DNA from: Mycolicibacterium setense
Lineage (GTDB): Bacteria; Actinomycetota; Actinomycetes; Mycobacteriales; Mycobacteriaceae
Direction of reading: 5' to 3'
Length of the DNA stretch: 64,000 nt
Assembly: GCF_000805385.1 (NCBI RefSeq)
Contig: NZ_JTJW01000005.1
Location: 496,001 to 560,000, forward strand
Below the pieces are notes generated by a model. The model did not search any database, had not been told where the DNA came from, and was given only the letters and a program-made list of their open reading frames with translations. Shown one piece after another: positions 26,001 through 34,299 of the stretch (the stretch's first letter is position 1; every line of letters begins with the position of its first letter). A program made the translations under genes and the position numbers.

Positions 26001-26332
26001 CCGACCTCGACGCGCTCGGTGTGATTCCCGCGGACAAGTTGCTCGACGTCGTCGACGGAACGCGGATCCTGGTTGCCGGCGCGGTAACTCACCGGCAGCG
26101 TCCGGCGACCGCGCAGGGCGTGACGTTCATGAACCTGGAGGACGAGACCGGGATGGTCAACGTGCTGTGTGCCCCCGGTGTGTGGGCGCGCTACCGCAAG
26201 CTGGCCCAGACCGCGCCGGCGCTGGTGGTCCGTGGCATCGTGCAGAACGCGACGGGAGCGGTCACCGTGATCGCCGACCGGATGGACCCGGTCAAGCTAC
26301 GAGTCGGCTCCCGGTCGCGGGATTTCCGTTGA
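23021..26332 (+). CDS. dnaE2: Error-prone DNA polymerase DnaE2
   Basis: A roughly 1103-residue C-family polymerase. The N-terminal PHP domain starts with HAHSAYSFLDG (residues 74-84) and LTDHDGLYGVV. The palm has the catalytic PDIDIDIES block near residue 460. The C-terminal part (about 1000-1103) is an OB-fold, GVTFMNLEDETGMVNVL. DnaE2 is the SOS-induced translesion polymerase that works with ImuA'/ImuB to give damage-induced mutagenesis. The second of two tandem GTGs (23021) gives the usual MGW start and matches the predicted transcription start; the first is 23018. Its partner genes are 11 kb away in this window under their own LexA box. Confidence 0.95.
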   Translation: MGWHNGPPSWSEMERVLSGRLPRHATDGKPRRSGLPLEPAGDGGDSPAWSRKRGIYQPPELDRPRTSVRYAELHAHSAYSFLDGASTPEELVEEAARLNLRALALTDHDGLYGVVRFAEAARELDVATVFGAELSLGNIPRTEDPDPPGPHLLVLARGPEGYRRLSREIAKAHLAGGEKGKPRYDFDGLTEAAGGHWHILTGCRKGHVRQAFSQGGPEAAAAALADLVDRFGSDRVSIELAHHGHPCDDERNAVLAGLAPRFGLSVVATTGAHFAAPDRGRLAMAMAAIRARNSMDTAAGWLAPLGGSHLRSGEEMARLFGTEIVTAAADLGEQCAFGLALIAPQLPPFDVPAGHTEDSWLRELVMTGAAERYGPQERAVKAYAQIEHELRIIEQLKFPGYFLVVHDITRFCRDNAILCQGRGSAANSAVCYALKVTNVDPIANELLFERFLSPARDGPPDIDIDIESDLRENVIQYVYERYGRDYAAQVANVITYRGRSAVRDMARALGFSQGQQDAWSKQLSRWNGRPDSPEAEDIPQPVIELATQIANLPRHLGIHSGGMVICDRPIADVCPVEWARMANRSVLQWDKDDCAAIGLVKFDLLGLGMLSALHYAIDLLAEHKGITVDLAKLDLSEPAVYEMLQKADSVGVFQVESRAQMATLPRLKPRKFYDLVVEVALIRPGPIQGGSVHPYIKRRNGLEKVTYEHPSMEPALKKTLGVPLFQEQLMQLAVDCAGFTPAEADQLRRAMGSKRSTEKMRRLRSRFYDGMRELHGITGEVAERIYEKLEAFANFGFPESHSLSFASLVFYSSWFKLHHPAAFCAALLRAQPMGFYSPQSLVADARRHGVVVHGPDVNASLAYATLENHGMDVRLGVGSVRHIGDELAERLVDERNTNGPFTSLIDLTNRVQLSVPQTEALATAGALGCFGISRREALWAAGAAATERPDRLPGVGSSSHVPPLPGMSALELSAADVWATGISPDSYPTQYLRADLDALGVIPADKLLDVVDGTRILVAGAVTHRQRPATAQGVTFMNLEDETGMVNVLCAPGVWARYRKLAQTAPALVVRGIVQNATGAVTVIADRMDPVKLRVGSRSRDFR

Positions 26333-26338
26333 GGCGGG

Positions 26339-27316
26339 TCAGCTCGACTCTGCTCCGGGCCCACTGGGCGTACCCGCGCCGGTGCCGTCCTCAAGCCCGG
26401 TCCGCAACAGCGACCACGCCATCCGCCGCGCGGCGGTGGCCCGCTCGTGCAGCAGGCGTTGCACGGCCGGGATGGGATTGGTTTCGGGCGTGCGGCCCTC
26501 GACCACGTCGGCATGCAGATCCTCGGCGACCTGGATGGCCAACAGCACCGCGTCGTTGATCCGGTTGAGCGCATCCTGCAGCCGATCGTCCTGGCTGACC
26601 AGGTGGGCGTTGTCGAGTTCGACCGAAACGTCGCTCACCACTTGGCTGATCTGCTCGAAGATCGCGTTCATCGCGGTTTCCCGCTCGTCGCGATCGGGGT
26701 TGCGCAGTTGGCTCGCCCCTTCGGACCACAGCGCCGCGAGCATCCGGGTGTGGGCGCCCACAGCGCGTGACACCTCGATCATCGCCTGCTTCTGCAGTTG
26801 ATCGAGCAGGTTGTTGCGTTCGATGCGGGCCAGCTCCCGCTGGGCCACGAGTTCGGCGTGGTGCAGTTTCTGCTGGGACTCCATCTGCGCCCGATGCCAT
26901 TTCTGGGTCAGGGCGAGTTCCAGCGCCGAGCGTTCATCGGCGGCCGCCAGCTCCCGGCGCAGACGTTCGCCGGCTTGGGCGATGTCGTATTTGGCCTGAC
27001 GCTGGATGGCGAGGGTCAGCCACACCGTCACCATCGCCACGACGAAGACGACGGCGCCGAAGAACCACTCCGCCTTGCTCCCGGACTGGCCCGGACCGAA
27101 CAGCAGGAACCCGACGATGCCCAGAATTCCCACGCCGCCGCACACCAGCCACCAGATACCGGTCTTGGCGTCGACCGGCGACGCCTTGGGCGCCGGCTCT
27201 GGATCCAGGGCAGCCACTACTCGCATGGGTTCGGTTGCGTCGCCGTTCTGTCCGTAATCCAACGGGGCGCCCCCTGAAGACTCAGCGACCGTTGTCGAGT
27301 CAGTTAGTCCGGCCAT
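26339..27316 (-). CDS. Two-helix membrane protein with coiled coil
   Basis: A 325-residue protein of unknown function. A disordered N-terminus of about 50 residues precedes two membrane helices (about 53-70 and 84-104, separated by a short GPGQSGSKAEW loop), then a long charged helical region (about 105-190, rich in Ala, Glu, Gln and Arg) likely to form a coiled coil, and a helical C-terminal domain. Both ends should be cytoplasmic. It is convergent with dnaE2, 6 bases apart. No family name is recognised. Confidence 0.65.
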   Translation of the reverse strand: MAGLTDSTTVAESSGGAPLDYGQNGDATEPMRVVAALDPEPAPKASPVDAKTGIWWLVCGGVGILGIVGFLLFGPGQSGSKAEWFFGAVVFVVAMVTVWLTLAIQRQAKYDIAQAGERLRRELAAADERSALELALTQKWHRAQMESQQKLHHAELVAQRELARIERNNLLDQLQKQAMIEVSRAVGAHTRMLAALWSEGASQLRNPDRDERETAMNAIFEQISQVVSDVSVELDNAHLVSQDDRLQDALNRINDAVLLAIQVAEDLHADVVEGRTPETNPIPAVQRLLHERATAARRMAWSLLRTGLEDGTGAGTPSGPGAESS

Positions 27317-27486
27317 GTCGACCTCCCGTCGGCCAAGCCTGCCACCGTGCCGCGTTCAGAGTAGGACCACGGTCGCCGGCCGGTGTTACCGGCTGGTGGC
27401 ACCCGCGCCCGCATAGCCTGTTTTTCGTCATTCTTCAAGGGCCCCTAGCGATGACGTGCCGCTCCGAAACCGCTAGTGTCATCGGC

Positions 27487-27573
27487 GTGCTCACCGCGAG
27501 CGGCGGTGAACGGGTCCGACGGGTCCGGCAACCGGCCGCTCACTTTCTGTTGATCTTTTCGCTTGAGAATTGA
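27487..27573 (+). CDS. Candidate leaderless small ORF upstream of the HTH protein
   Basis: A 28-codon ORF starting with GTG 27487 and ending 6 bases before the next gene's ATG. An ATGACG/TAGTGT pair (27451-27456 and 27474-27479, 17-base spacer) would start transcription at about the GTG itself, as for leaderless mycobacterial mRNAs. The peptide is basic in the middle (GERVRRVRQP) and ends hydrophobic (FLLIFSLEN). It may only serve to couple translation. The rest of the 27317-27486 gap shows no gene. Confidence 0.35.
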   Translation: MLTASGGERVRRVRQPAAHFLLIFSLEN

Positions 27574-27579
27574 GGGCCC

Positions 27580-28152
27580 ATGGGACAAAACGCGACGCTG
27601 GAAGGTGATTCGGCGGTCATCGTCAGTCTGTCGGAAGCGGCGATGCACATGTATTCCGCCGCGATCGATGCACTGCCTTTCCCCGAGGACAAGAAGTTCC
27701 ACAAGCGCGCCGACGTTGTCCTGTCCGGCCTGCGCAAGCTGCGTGCCTCACTGGCCGAGGCGGCCAGCAGTAGCCGGCCGTCTCCCGCGGTCATCGTGGC
27801 GCTGAGCGGAGTCCGTCAGCGGTATGACTCGCTGATGGCCCACGCCGCCGCGGCGCCGGGATCCTCTCTGGGACAGCAGATCTACGTCACCCGCATCCAC
27901 GCCAAGTTGTCGGCTCAGGAAGTGGCCAACGGCGCCGGCCTGCGTGACGGCCTGCTCGACGAACTCGAGGCCGGCGCAACGCCGACCGACGCCGAGGCGG
28001 CCAAGATCCGCGACACCATCGCAGCGCTGGGCGGGTTGCCCGGCGACGACCATGGCATCCATGCCGTTCCGAACCCGGTTGAATACGGTTCGTCCGACGA
28101 GTCGCAGGCCAACGGCTGGGAACCCGTCCTGGTCTCCGAAAACGCCGGCTGA
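27580..28152 (+). CDS. Putative helix-turn-helix regulatory protein
   Basis: A 190-residue soluble protein with a helical N-terminal half (about 15-85) and an XRE-like helix-turn-helix (about 106-150, IYVTRIHAKLSAQEVANGAGLRDGLLDELEAG), followed by an acidic tail. It probably binds DNA, but no target or effector is evident. GAGGG precedes the ATG. A strong hairpin terminator follows at 28237-28265. It is only a family-level guess. Confidence 0.6.
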   Translation: MGQNATLEGDSAVIVSLSEAAMHMYSAAIDALPFPEDKKFHKRADVVLSGLRKLRASLAEAASSSRPSPAVIVALSGVRQRYDSLMAHAAAAPGSSLGQQIYVTRIHAKLSAQEVANGAGLRDGLLDELEAGATPTDAEAAKIRDTIAALGGLPGDDHGIHAVPNPVEYGSSDESQANGWEPVLVSENAG

Positions 28153-28236
28153 TCGACCCGTGCGATGTCGCCGATCCGGCGACGATTCGCTACCTTCATC
28201 GGTTAGCTGAGATTCACTGCGGCGCACGATGATTGA

Positions 28237-28265
28237 CAGCTCCCCAGCAAACTGCTGGGGAGCTG
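28237..28265 (+). terminator. Hairpin terminator after the HTH gene
   Basis: CAGCTCCCCAGC (28237-28248) pairs perfectly over 12 bases with GCTGGGGAGCTG (28254-28265) around a 5-base loop. There is no clean U-tract, as is common for mycobacterial terminators. Confidence 0.7.
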
Positions 28266-28270
28266 TTCGG

Positions 28271-28294
28271 TTTCGGTGGACGTTTCGGTGGACG
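28271..28294. repeat. Two perfect tandem copies of a 12-base unit before the nitroreductase
   Basis: TTTCGGTGGACG occurs twice head to tail, immediately downstream of the terminator hairpin and 15 bases before the nitroreductase start codon. It could be a direct-repeat regulator site or a slipped duplication in the promoter/5' leader. Confidence 0.6.
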
Positions 28295-28309
28295 TTGTAG
28301 TCTCGCGGC

Positions 28310-28963
28310 ATGACAGCCGAACCAGCCCTGAACTTGACCGTCGATGAGCTCCTGACCACCACTCGCTCGGTGCGCAAACGTCTCGACTTCGAGAAGCCGG
28401 TGCCACGTGAGGTCATCACAGAATGTCTGGACCTGGCCCTTCAGGCGCCCACTGGTTCGAATGCGCAAGGCTGGCAATGGGTTTTCGTCGAGGACCCGGC
28501 AAAGAAGAAGGCGTTGGCCGACATCTACCGGTCGAACGCCAACCCGTACCTGGATCTGCCGAAGCCCGAGCGGGGCGACATCCGCGATCAGCAGATCGAT
28601 GCGGTGATGAGTTCGGCCAAGTATCTGAACGAGAACTTCGAGAAGGCCCCGGTACTGCTGATCCCATGCCTCGAGGGCCGGCCGGACGGTGCACCCGCCG
28701 GCATGTCCGCGTCGTTCTGGGGGTCGCTGCTGCCCGCGGTGTGGAGTTTCATGCTGGCGTTGCGCTCGCGTGGCCTCGGCTCGGCCTGGACCACGCTGCA
28801 CCTGCTCGGTGACGGCGAGAAGCAGGCCGCCGAAGTGCTCGGCATTCCGTTCGATCGGTACGCCCAGGCGGGCCTGTTCCCGATCGCCTACACCAAGGGC
28901 ACCGACTTCAAGAAGGCCAAGCGCCTTCCGGCCGAGCAGTTCTCGCACTGGGACAGGTGGTGA
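28310..28963 (+). CDS. Nitroreductase-family FMN oxidoreductase (Rv3368c-like)
   Basis: A 217-residue protein. The N-terminal TTRSVRKRLDFEKPVP and QAPTGSNAQGWQWVFVED blocks are the FMN phosphate- and ring-binding signatures of the nitroreductase fold, and GLGSAWTTLHL is the conserved helix/strand region. Family members are FMN dimers that use NAD(P)H to reduce quinones, nitro compounds or related acceptors. It occupies the same relative position as Rv3368c, between dnaE2 and spoU. The C-terminus is Lys-rich (KKAKRLP). Confidence 0.85.
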   Translation: MTAEPALNLTVDELLTTTRSVRKRLDFEKPVPREVITECLDLALQAPTGSNAQGWQWVFVEDPAKKKALADIYRSNANPYLDLPKPERGDIRDQQIDAVMSSAKYLNENFEKAPVLLIPCLEGRPDGAPAGMSASFWGSLLPAVWSFMLALRSRGLGSAWTTLHLLGDGEKQAAEVLGIPFDRYAQAGLFPIAYTKGTDFKKAKRLPAEQFSHWDRW

Positions 28964-29052
28964 GGCCGGCAGTTGGTGAGACCGGAGCCCCCTGGGGCGC
29001 CTGTTGCCACCGGTGAAACTGTGAAGCGGGAGTATGAACTCTCTGTGAGATT

Positions 29053-29083
29053 CGGGCGTGGGTCGCTTGCCGGCCCACGCCCG
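29053..29083. terminator. Hairpin terminator between nitroreductase and trmL
   Basis: CGGGCGTGGG (29053-29062) and CCCACGCCCG (29074-29083) form a perfect 10-base stem with an 11-base loop between two convergent genes, so it may end transcripts from both sides. Confidence 0.7.
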
Positions 29084-29091
29084 TGGCGTAA

Positions 29092-29556
29092 CTAGACGCC
29101 GCCGGCGAAACCGTGTTGGCGCCATGCCTCATAGGCGGCGACGGCCGCGGCATTGGAGAGATTCAGTGACCGCCTGCCGGCGAGCATCGGAATACGTACC
29201 TGCGCGGTGATATTCGGATCGGCGAGGGTCTGCATATCCAGTCCGGTGGGTTCCGGGCCGAACATCAGCACATCTCCCGGTTGGTAGGAGACCTCGGTGA
29301 ACGGGGTCGACGCATGCGCGGTGAACGCATAGACGCGGGCAGGCATCAACACGCGCCACGCGGCTTCCAGATCGGTGTGCACCGTCACCGATGCCAGGTC
29401 GTGGTAGTCCAGGCCGGCCCGGCGCAGCTTGGGTTCGGACAGATCGAAACCCAATGGCTCGACCAGGTGGAGTTCACACCCGGTACCTGCCACCATCCTG
29501 ATCGCATTGCCGGTGTTCGGTGCGATGCGAGGAGAAAAGAACAACACCCGGAACAT
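29092..29556 (-). CDS. trmL: SpoU-class tRNA (cytidine/uridine-2'-O-) methyltransferase, TrmL-like
   Basis: A 154-residue minimal SPOUT enzyme. Motif 1 is SPRIAPNTGNAIRMV with the catalytic Arg, motif 2 is MFGPEPTGL, and motif 3 is RIPM...SLNLSNAAAVAAYEAW, which forms the trefoil knot that binds SAM. TrmL methylates the 2'-OH of the wobble nucleotide 34 in tRNA-Leu. Its length equals bacterial TrmL, and the M. tuberculosis counterpart is annotated spoU (Rv3366). The ATG at 29554-29556 begins directly with the conserved MFRVLFFSPRI; the longer open frame lacks homology. Confidence 0.9.
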   Translation of the reverse strand: MFRVLFFSPRIAPNTGNAIRMVAGTGCELHLVEPLGFDLSEPKLRRAGLDYHDLASVTVHTDLEAAWRVLMPARVYAFTAHASTPFTEVSYQPGDVLMFGPEPTGLDMQTLADPNITAQVRIPMLAGRRSLNLSNAAAVAAYEAWRQHGFAGGV

Positions 29557-29828
29557 CCGACGATGATCGTACGAAGGCGCGTGGATGAGCGAATCGGCTG
29601 TGAATTGAGGTGTGAATCGGCACCCGGAATGGGAACGGAAAGTCGGCACACGTTTCGGCAAGGACAGCACTGTTTGCTCGATTACCACACAACTGCGCTA
29701 CGGCTCGGTCACGAACTCTGTCTGTTCAGTAAGAATTGTGGAAACGCTCGCGCCCGGCTGTCATACTCGTGCAATTGCCAAGGCGTTTGACGCCCGCCCC
29801 TGCGTGGGCGGAAACAGCAGGAAGTCTT

Positions 29829-29891
29829 ATGAATCACGCCCCACGAGTAAATTGCGGCCACACAGCCGGTAGCGCGGTTGGGCGCCGATGA
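29829..29891 (+). CDS. Short upstream ORF overlapping the conservon
   Basis: A 20-codon ORF beginning with ATG 29829 and ending in a TGA that overlaps the conservon's first ATG as ATGA (29888-29891). It has its own Shine-Dalgarno AGGAAG 5-6 bases before the ATG, while the next gene has none of note (GGGCGCCG), so it may deliver ribosomes to the conservon by coupling. The preceding gap (29557-29828) holds only short hairpins (GGCG/CGCC at 29782-29794, CCGCCC/GGGCGG at 29794-29811) and unidentified divergent promoters. Confidence 0.45.
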   Translation: MNHAPRVNCGHTAGSAVGRR

Positions 29892-32800
29892 CTGCCTTTA
29901 CGCAGCTGAAACAGGCTGACGGCACCCTCGTCGAATTTTCGCCCGCACCATCGGCTCCGGCCAAGCGTCCTTCGCGCTGGTCGCCGGTCAACTGGCCGGT
30001 CACCAGGAAAGTTCTGGCCATCGTCCTCGTGCCGTTGATCCTGGCCGCGACGTTCGGTGGCTTGCGCATCTATGCCAGCGCAAGCGCTGCCGGCGATCTG
30101 CGGGTCGCGGCTGACCGTGCCGAATTGATTCCCCATATCGACGCGTATATGGCCGCCATGGAGGGCGTGCTCATCGCGGCGACCGAGGGCGGTGACGGGC
30201 AGGCCGCGGTGTCGACGTTCGAGGAGCGCAAATCGGACTTGCAGCAGCGGGTGGAGGCCACCGATGTACCCGAGGACGTCGATCAGGCCGTGTCCGGTCT
30301 TCTCGGCAAGGGGCAGCAACTCGTCGACGCGGTGATGTCGAATTCGATCGATCTGCGCCAGCGCATCCTCGACTATGGCCCGCTGCTGCTGACCGGCGAA
30401 GCCGCGATCACCGGCTCGGTGCACAGCAATCAGCAGGCGGTTGCCGCCCAGGTGGAGGCGCTGGCCCGCGCGGTCGGTGCCCGCGGGCAGATGGCCATCC
30501 AGCGCATGCTGGTCAACCGGGGTGGCGACGAGCCGGAGCCATTGCTCCGCACGTCGATGATCACGATGGCCGGTACCGAGCCGTCCACCGTCGCCGCGCT
30601 GACGAAGGTGCTCGGCGGTGGCTCCGAGGAAGCGGCGACGCTTCGGGCCGAGATGGTCAAGCGCATGGCGATGATGTCGAATCCCGGCATCCCGCTCGTC
30701 GGTAACCCGGACATGCTGGCCTCGCTGGATGCGACCAACAAGATCGCCGGGCACATCATCGAGGACACCACCGCGGCCATTCCGGCTGCCGTGGAGGCCC
30801 AGGCCAACGACGCCCGCAATGACGCGATCCGGGACGCCATCCTGGTGGCGACCGCGATCGTCAGTGCCATGGTCATCGTGTTGTTGGTGGCCCGCTCGCT
30901 GGTTCGCCCGCTGCGGACGCTGCGCGACAGCGCGCTCAAGGTCGCCCACCAGGACCTGGCCAAGGAGATCGAACGGGTCCGCGCCGGCGGCGAGCTGGTG
31001 CCGGTCGTCCCGATCCCGGTGCAGACCACCGAAGAGGTGGGTCAGGTGGCCCACGCCGTCGACGAGCTGCACGAGCAGGCGGTGTTCCTCGCCGGGGAAC
31101 AGGCTCAGCTGCAGTTGCAGGTCGCGGACATGTTCGAGACGTTGTCGCGGCGCAGCCGCTCACTCGTCGACCAGCAGTTGTCGCTCATCGATCAGCTGGA
31201 GCGCAACGAGGACGATCCGGAACGTCTGGAAAGCCTGTTCCGGCTCGACCATCTCGCCGCCCGCATGCGCCGCAACGGCGCGAACCTGTTGGTGCTGTCC
31301 GGCTCCAAGCTGGCGCGTGAGCACAGCCGTCCGGTGCCACTGGCGACCGTGATCAATGCCGCGGCCTCGGAAGTGGAGGACTACGCCCGCGTGGTCACCG
31401 CATCGGTGGCCGACGTCGAGATCACCGGTGCGGTGGCGGGCGATCTGATCCACCTGCTGGCCGAGCTGCTCGACAACGCGCTGCGCTACTCACCGCCGAT
31501 CTCGCAGGTGCGGGTGTCGGCCGTGCATGCGGCCAAGGGTGCGTTGGTGATCGAGGTGAGCGATGTCGGCCTGGGCATGACCGAGGCGGACCTGCGGGTC
31601 GCCAACACGCGTCTGCAGTCCGGCGGTGAGGTCAACCCTTACACCGCCCGTCACATGGGTCTGTTCGTGGTCGGTCGCCTGGCCACCCAGCACGGTCTGG
31701 TGGTCCGGCTGCGCAGCACCGTCGCAGAAGAACCCAGTTCGGGCACGACGGCAGGGGTGTACATCCCGGCCACGCTTCTGGCCCGCGACGGTGGCGACGC
31801 GGCCGACCTTCCTTTCGGGCAGCCCGTCGACGCCCATGCCGGGATCACGACGGCCCTCTCGTTGGACGCCGACCCTGCCGATGCGTCGGTGTTCGGGTCG
31901 GGCCCTGCCGAACCCCACCTCAACGGCGCCGAGGTGCCGTTCGACCTGCTGCCGCAGCGCAGTCCCGGTGCCAGCGGCATCTCGGAGCTGCCGGGCACGC
32001 TCGCCCCGCAACCGGAACCGGACGCCGAGGCGCCGGTCGAGGAGCCTGTCGAGCAGCCCGCGGACGAGCCGGTCGGGGAGTGGCCACAGCAGTGGCCGGT
32101 GCACACCGAAGAGAGTGCAGCGCTGGCCAAGGGTGAAGCCAAGGCCGAAGCCGGCGCGGGGCCCGAGACGGAAGCCGATGACGACGTGGAGGCCGGGCGT
32201 CTGTCTCCGACCAACACATCGTCGTTCTTCGCCTCCCGCGGGCAGGCGGCCGTCAACGGTGTCAATGGTGCTGAGGCGGTCAACGGACTCAACGGGCTCA
32301 ACGGCCACAGCGGGCTCAACGGCCACAGCGGTCTCAACGGGGCGAGCGACCTCAACGGCGCCGGCCTGAACGGCGCCGAAGGCGTCAACGGTGCGGCTCC
32401 TCAAGCCGAGCCCGTACCCGAGGAATCCGTCGAGGCCGTCGCGGCCGAGGCCGAGAGCTCTGAGGGCGATTCGATCTATCAGTCGATGGTCTCGGAATTC
32501 GAGATCGACCCGACCACCCATGTGCGCAGCGCCGACCTGGACTGGCAGACGGTGTGGGAGAAGGGCTGGTCGGTGGCTGCCGCCGCGCAGGACGCGCCGG
32601 TCGAACAGCACACCGAGGAAGGCCTGCCCATGCGTACGCCGGGCGCGCGTCTCGTGCCGGGCGGCGTCGCAGCCGCCGTTGGCGCCTCGGGCGAGTCCAA
32701 CGGCCGTCACCGCAACGGTGGAGTGCACCGTAACGACGACGGCTTCGAGGCGGTAGCATCGGCAGACGAACCTGACAGCGGCATGTTCGCGGCATTCAAA

Positions 32801-32905
32801 CCACGCGACCCCGAGGCTGTCCGTACGAGCACCAGCAACCTTTTCGGAGGCGTGCACGCCGGACGATCGCATGCCCGTGAGACCAGAGGAACCGATAACG
32901 AATGA
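29888..32905 (+). CDS. Conservon sensor: histidine-kinase-like membrane protein (CvnA type)
   Basis: A 1005-residue protein corresponding to Rv3365c and Streptomyces CvnA. It has helix 1 (about 44-63), an extracytoplasmic sensor region (about 64-316), helix 2 (about 317-338), a HAMP-like linker and a GHKL ATPase domain (about 400-640) with NALRYSPP (N box), DVGLGM (G1) and [13 protein letters not shown] (G2). A standard H-box is not evident; [12 protein letters not shown] is the closest match. The C-terminal third is disordered and includes a run of hydrophobic-Asn-Gly repeats (about 789-835) not expected in a kinase. It overlaps the roadblock gene by ATGA and starts the operon cvnA-B-C-mfpB-mfpA. 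Confidence 0.85.
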   Translation: MTAFTQLKQADGTLVEFSPAPSAPAKRPSRWSPVNWPVTRKVLAIVLVPLILAATFGGLRIYASASAAGDLRVAADRAELIPHIDAYMAAMEGVLIAATEGGDGQAAVSTFEERKSDLQQRVEATDVPEDVDQAVSGLLGKGQQLVDAVMSNSIDLRQRILDYGPLLLTGEAAITGSVHSNQQAVAAQVEALARAVGARGQMAIQRMLVNRGGDEPEPLLRTSMITMAGTEPSTVAALTKVLGGGSEEAATLRAEMVKRMAMMSNPGIPLVGNPDMLASLDATNKIAGHIIEDTTAAIPAAVEAQANDARNDAIRDAILVATAIVSAMVIVLLVARSLVRPLRTLRDSALKVAHQDLAKEIERVRAGGELVPVVPIPVQTTEEVGQVAHAVDELHEQAVFLAGEQAQLQLQVADMFETLSRRSRSLVDQQLSLIDQLERNEDDPERLESLFRLDHLAARMRRNGANLLVLSGSKLAREHSRPVPLATVINAAASEVEDYARVVTASVADVEITGAVAGDLIHLLAELLDNALRYSPPISQVRVSAVHAAKGALVIEVSDVGLGMTEADLRVANTRLQSGGEVNPYTARHMGLFVVGRLATQHGLVVRLRSTVAEEPSSGTTAGVYIPATLLARDGGDAADLPFGQPVDAHAGITTALSLDADPADASVFGSGPAEPHLNGAEVPFDLLPQRSPGASGISELPGTLAPQPEPDAEAPVEEPVEQPADEPVGEWPQQWPVHTEESAALAKGEAKAEAGAGPETEADDDVEAGRLSPTNTSSFFASRGQAAVNGVNGAEAVNGLNGLNGHSGLNGHSGLNGASDLNGAGLNGAEGVNGAAPQAEPVPEESVEAVAAEAESSEGDSIYQSMVSEFEIDPTTHVRSADLDWQTVWEKGWSVAAAAQDAPVEQHTEEGLPMRTPGARLVPGGVAAAVGASGESNGRHRNGGVHRNDDGFEAVASADEPDSGMFAAFKPRDPEAVRTSTSNLFGGVHAGRSHARETRGTDNE

Positions 32906-33309
32906 CCCGTCCGACGCAGCGCGACTCCCTGGACTGGCTCGTGTCCAAGTTCGCCCGCGAGGTTTCCGGGGTGTCCCACGCGGTGCTGGTCTCGGCCGAC
33001 GGACTCCTGATGGCAGCCAGCGAACACATGCCGATCGAGCGGGCCGACCAGCTCGCCGCGGTCGCCTCCGGCCTGGCCAGCTTGGCCACCGGCGCATCCC
33101 AGTTGTTCAACGGCGGCCATGTGATGCAGTCGGTGGTCGAGATGGAGAACGGCTACCTCCTGCTGATGCGGGTGGGTGACGGCTCCAACCTGGCCACGCT
33201 GACCGCCCCCTCGTGCGACATCGGCCAGGTCGGCTATGAGATGGCCATCCTGGTCGAGCGGGTCGGTGCGGTGGTGCAGTCATCGCGCCGCACACCGCAA
33301 CCGTCCTGA
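32902..33309 (+). CDS. Roadblock/LC7-domain protein of the conservon (CvnB type)
   Basis: A 135-residue roadblock/LC7 protein ([35 protein letters not shown]). In conservons it pairs with the GTPase, probably as a regulator of its nucleotide state, like MglB-MglA. Its ATG overlaps the stop of the sensor gene as ATGA. The counterpart in M. tuberculosis is Rv3364c. Confidence 0.9.
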   Translation: MTRPTQRDSLDWLVSKFAREVSGVSHAVLVSADGLLMAASEHMPIERADQLAAVASGLASLATGASQLFNGGHVMQSVVEMENGYLLLMRVGDGSNLATLTAPSCDIGQVGYEMAILVERVGAVVQSSRRTPQPS

Positions 33310-33344
33310 GTCCCTGACCCTTTCTTGCCCTTCGCGAGGTGCCT

Positions 33345-33710
33345 GTGGACGAACCAGAAGCCACCGATCGACCGAGTTTGGTGCGGCCGTACACATTGAC
33401 GGCCGGCCGTACCGACTCGCGCGTGCATCTTCCGCTGGAAGCGCCGGTGCGAAAAACCGACACGACGCGCGAACCGCGTTGGACGGGGCACGATGTGCGC
33501 GCACAGATCGTAGAGTTGTGCACCGGCAGTCCTTCGGTTGCCGAGATTGCCGCACATTTATCCCTCCCCCTCGGCGTGGCGCGCGTGCTGATCGGGGACC
33601 TGGTGACGCAGGGTTATCTACGGGTGGAAGCCACCCTTGATGATTCGGCTAGCTTCGACGAACGCCGCGAATTGATTGGAAGGACCCTGCGTGGCCTACG
33701 AGCACTCTGA
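33345..33710 (+). CDS. DUF742 protein of the conservon (CvnC type)
   Basis: A 121-residue DUF742 protein with the SLVRPYTLTAGRT N-terminal signature and a predicted winged-helix core (VAEIAAHLSLPLGVARVLIGDLVTQGYL). Its role in the conservon complex is not defined. GTG 33345 is chosen because GAGGTG lies just upstream; GTG 33339 is an alternative. Its 3' end overlaps the GTPase gene by 20 bases. It corresponds to Rv3363c. Confidence 0.85.
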   Translation: MDEPEATDRPSLVRPYTLTAGRTDSRVHLPLEAPVRKTDTTREPRWTGHDVRAQIVELCTGSPSVAEIAAHLSLPLGVARVLIGDLVTQGYLRVEATLDDSASFDERRELIGRTLRGLRAL

Positions 33711-34296
33711 ACCCCGCTCGGCCTCCGGCGCCCCCCGACGTGGGGCCGCGTCGACGAAGATCGTCATATCCGGCGGGTTCGGGGCAGGGAAGACGACATT
33801 CGTGGGCGCGGTGTCCGAGATCATGCCTCTCCGTACAGAAGCGTTGGTAACCAACGTCTCTGAGGGTGTCGACGCCTTGGACGGCACTCCGGACAAGCGC
33901 ACCACCACCGTCGCGATGGACTTCGGCCGGATCACCCTCGACGAGGATCTGGTGCTGTACCTGTTCGGTACACCCGGGCAGCGCAGGTTCTGGTTCATGT
34001 GGGACGACCTGGTGCGTGGCGCGATCGGTGCCATCATCCTGGTCGACGTGCGGCGTCTGCAGGACAGCTTCGCCGCGGTCGATTTCTTCGAGGCCCGCAA
34101 GTTGCCGTTCATCGTCGCGGTGAACGAGTTCGACGACGCACCAAAGCATCCCACCCAGGCGGTGCGCAAGGCGCTGGCCCTGCCGGAACACATCCCGGTG
34201 GTGGCCGTGGATGCCCGCGACCGCAACTCGGCCAAGGCCGCGCTGATCGCGGTCACCGAGTACTCGTTGACCACTCTCAGCGCAATGCCCGGCTGA
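33691..34296 (+). CDS. mfpB: Conservon GTPase MfpB (CvnD type)
   Basis: A 201-residue small Ras-like GTPase. G1 is GGFGAGKTT (about 28-36), the G3 region is FGTPGQ in place of DTAGQ, and G4 is NEFD. The GTG at 33691 has AAGGA 6 bases upstream; a TTG 15 bases earlier is less likely. In M. smegmatis the equivalent protein interacts with MfpA and modulates its effect on DNA gyrase and quinolone susceptibility; it corresponds to Rv3362c. It lies 3 bases before mfpA. Confidence 0.9.
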   Translation: MAYEHSEPRSASGAPRRGAASTKIVISGGFGAGKTTFVGAVSEIMPLRTEALVTNVSEGVDALDGTPDKRTTTVAMDFGRITLDEDLVLYLFGTPGQRRFWFMWDDLVRGAIGAIILVDVRRLQDSFAAVDFFEARKLPFIVAVNEFDDAPKHPTQAVRKALALPEHIPVVAVDARDRNSAKAALIAVTEYSLTTLSAMPG

Positions 34297-34299
34297 GGC

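Noticed and set aside
29557..29828. Possible small RNA gene in the trmL/conservon gap
   Set aside because: Only short hairpins are visible with no convincing promoter-terminator pair; left as unassigned.
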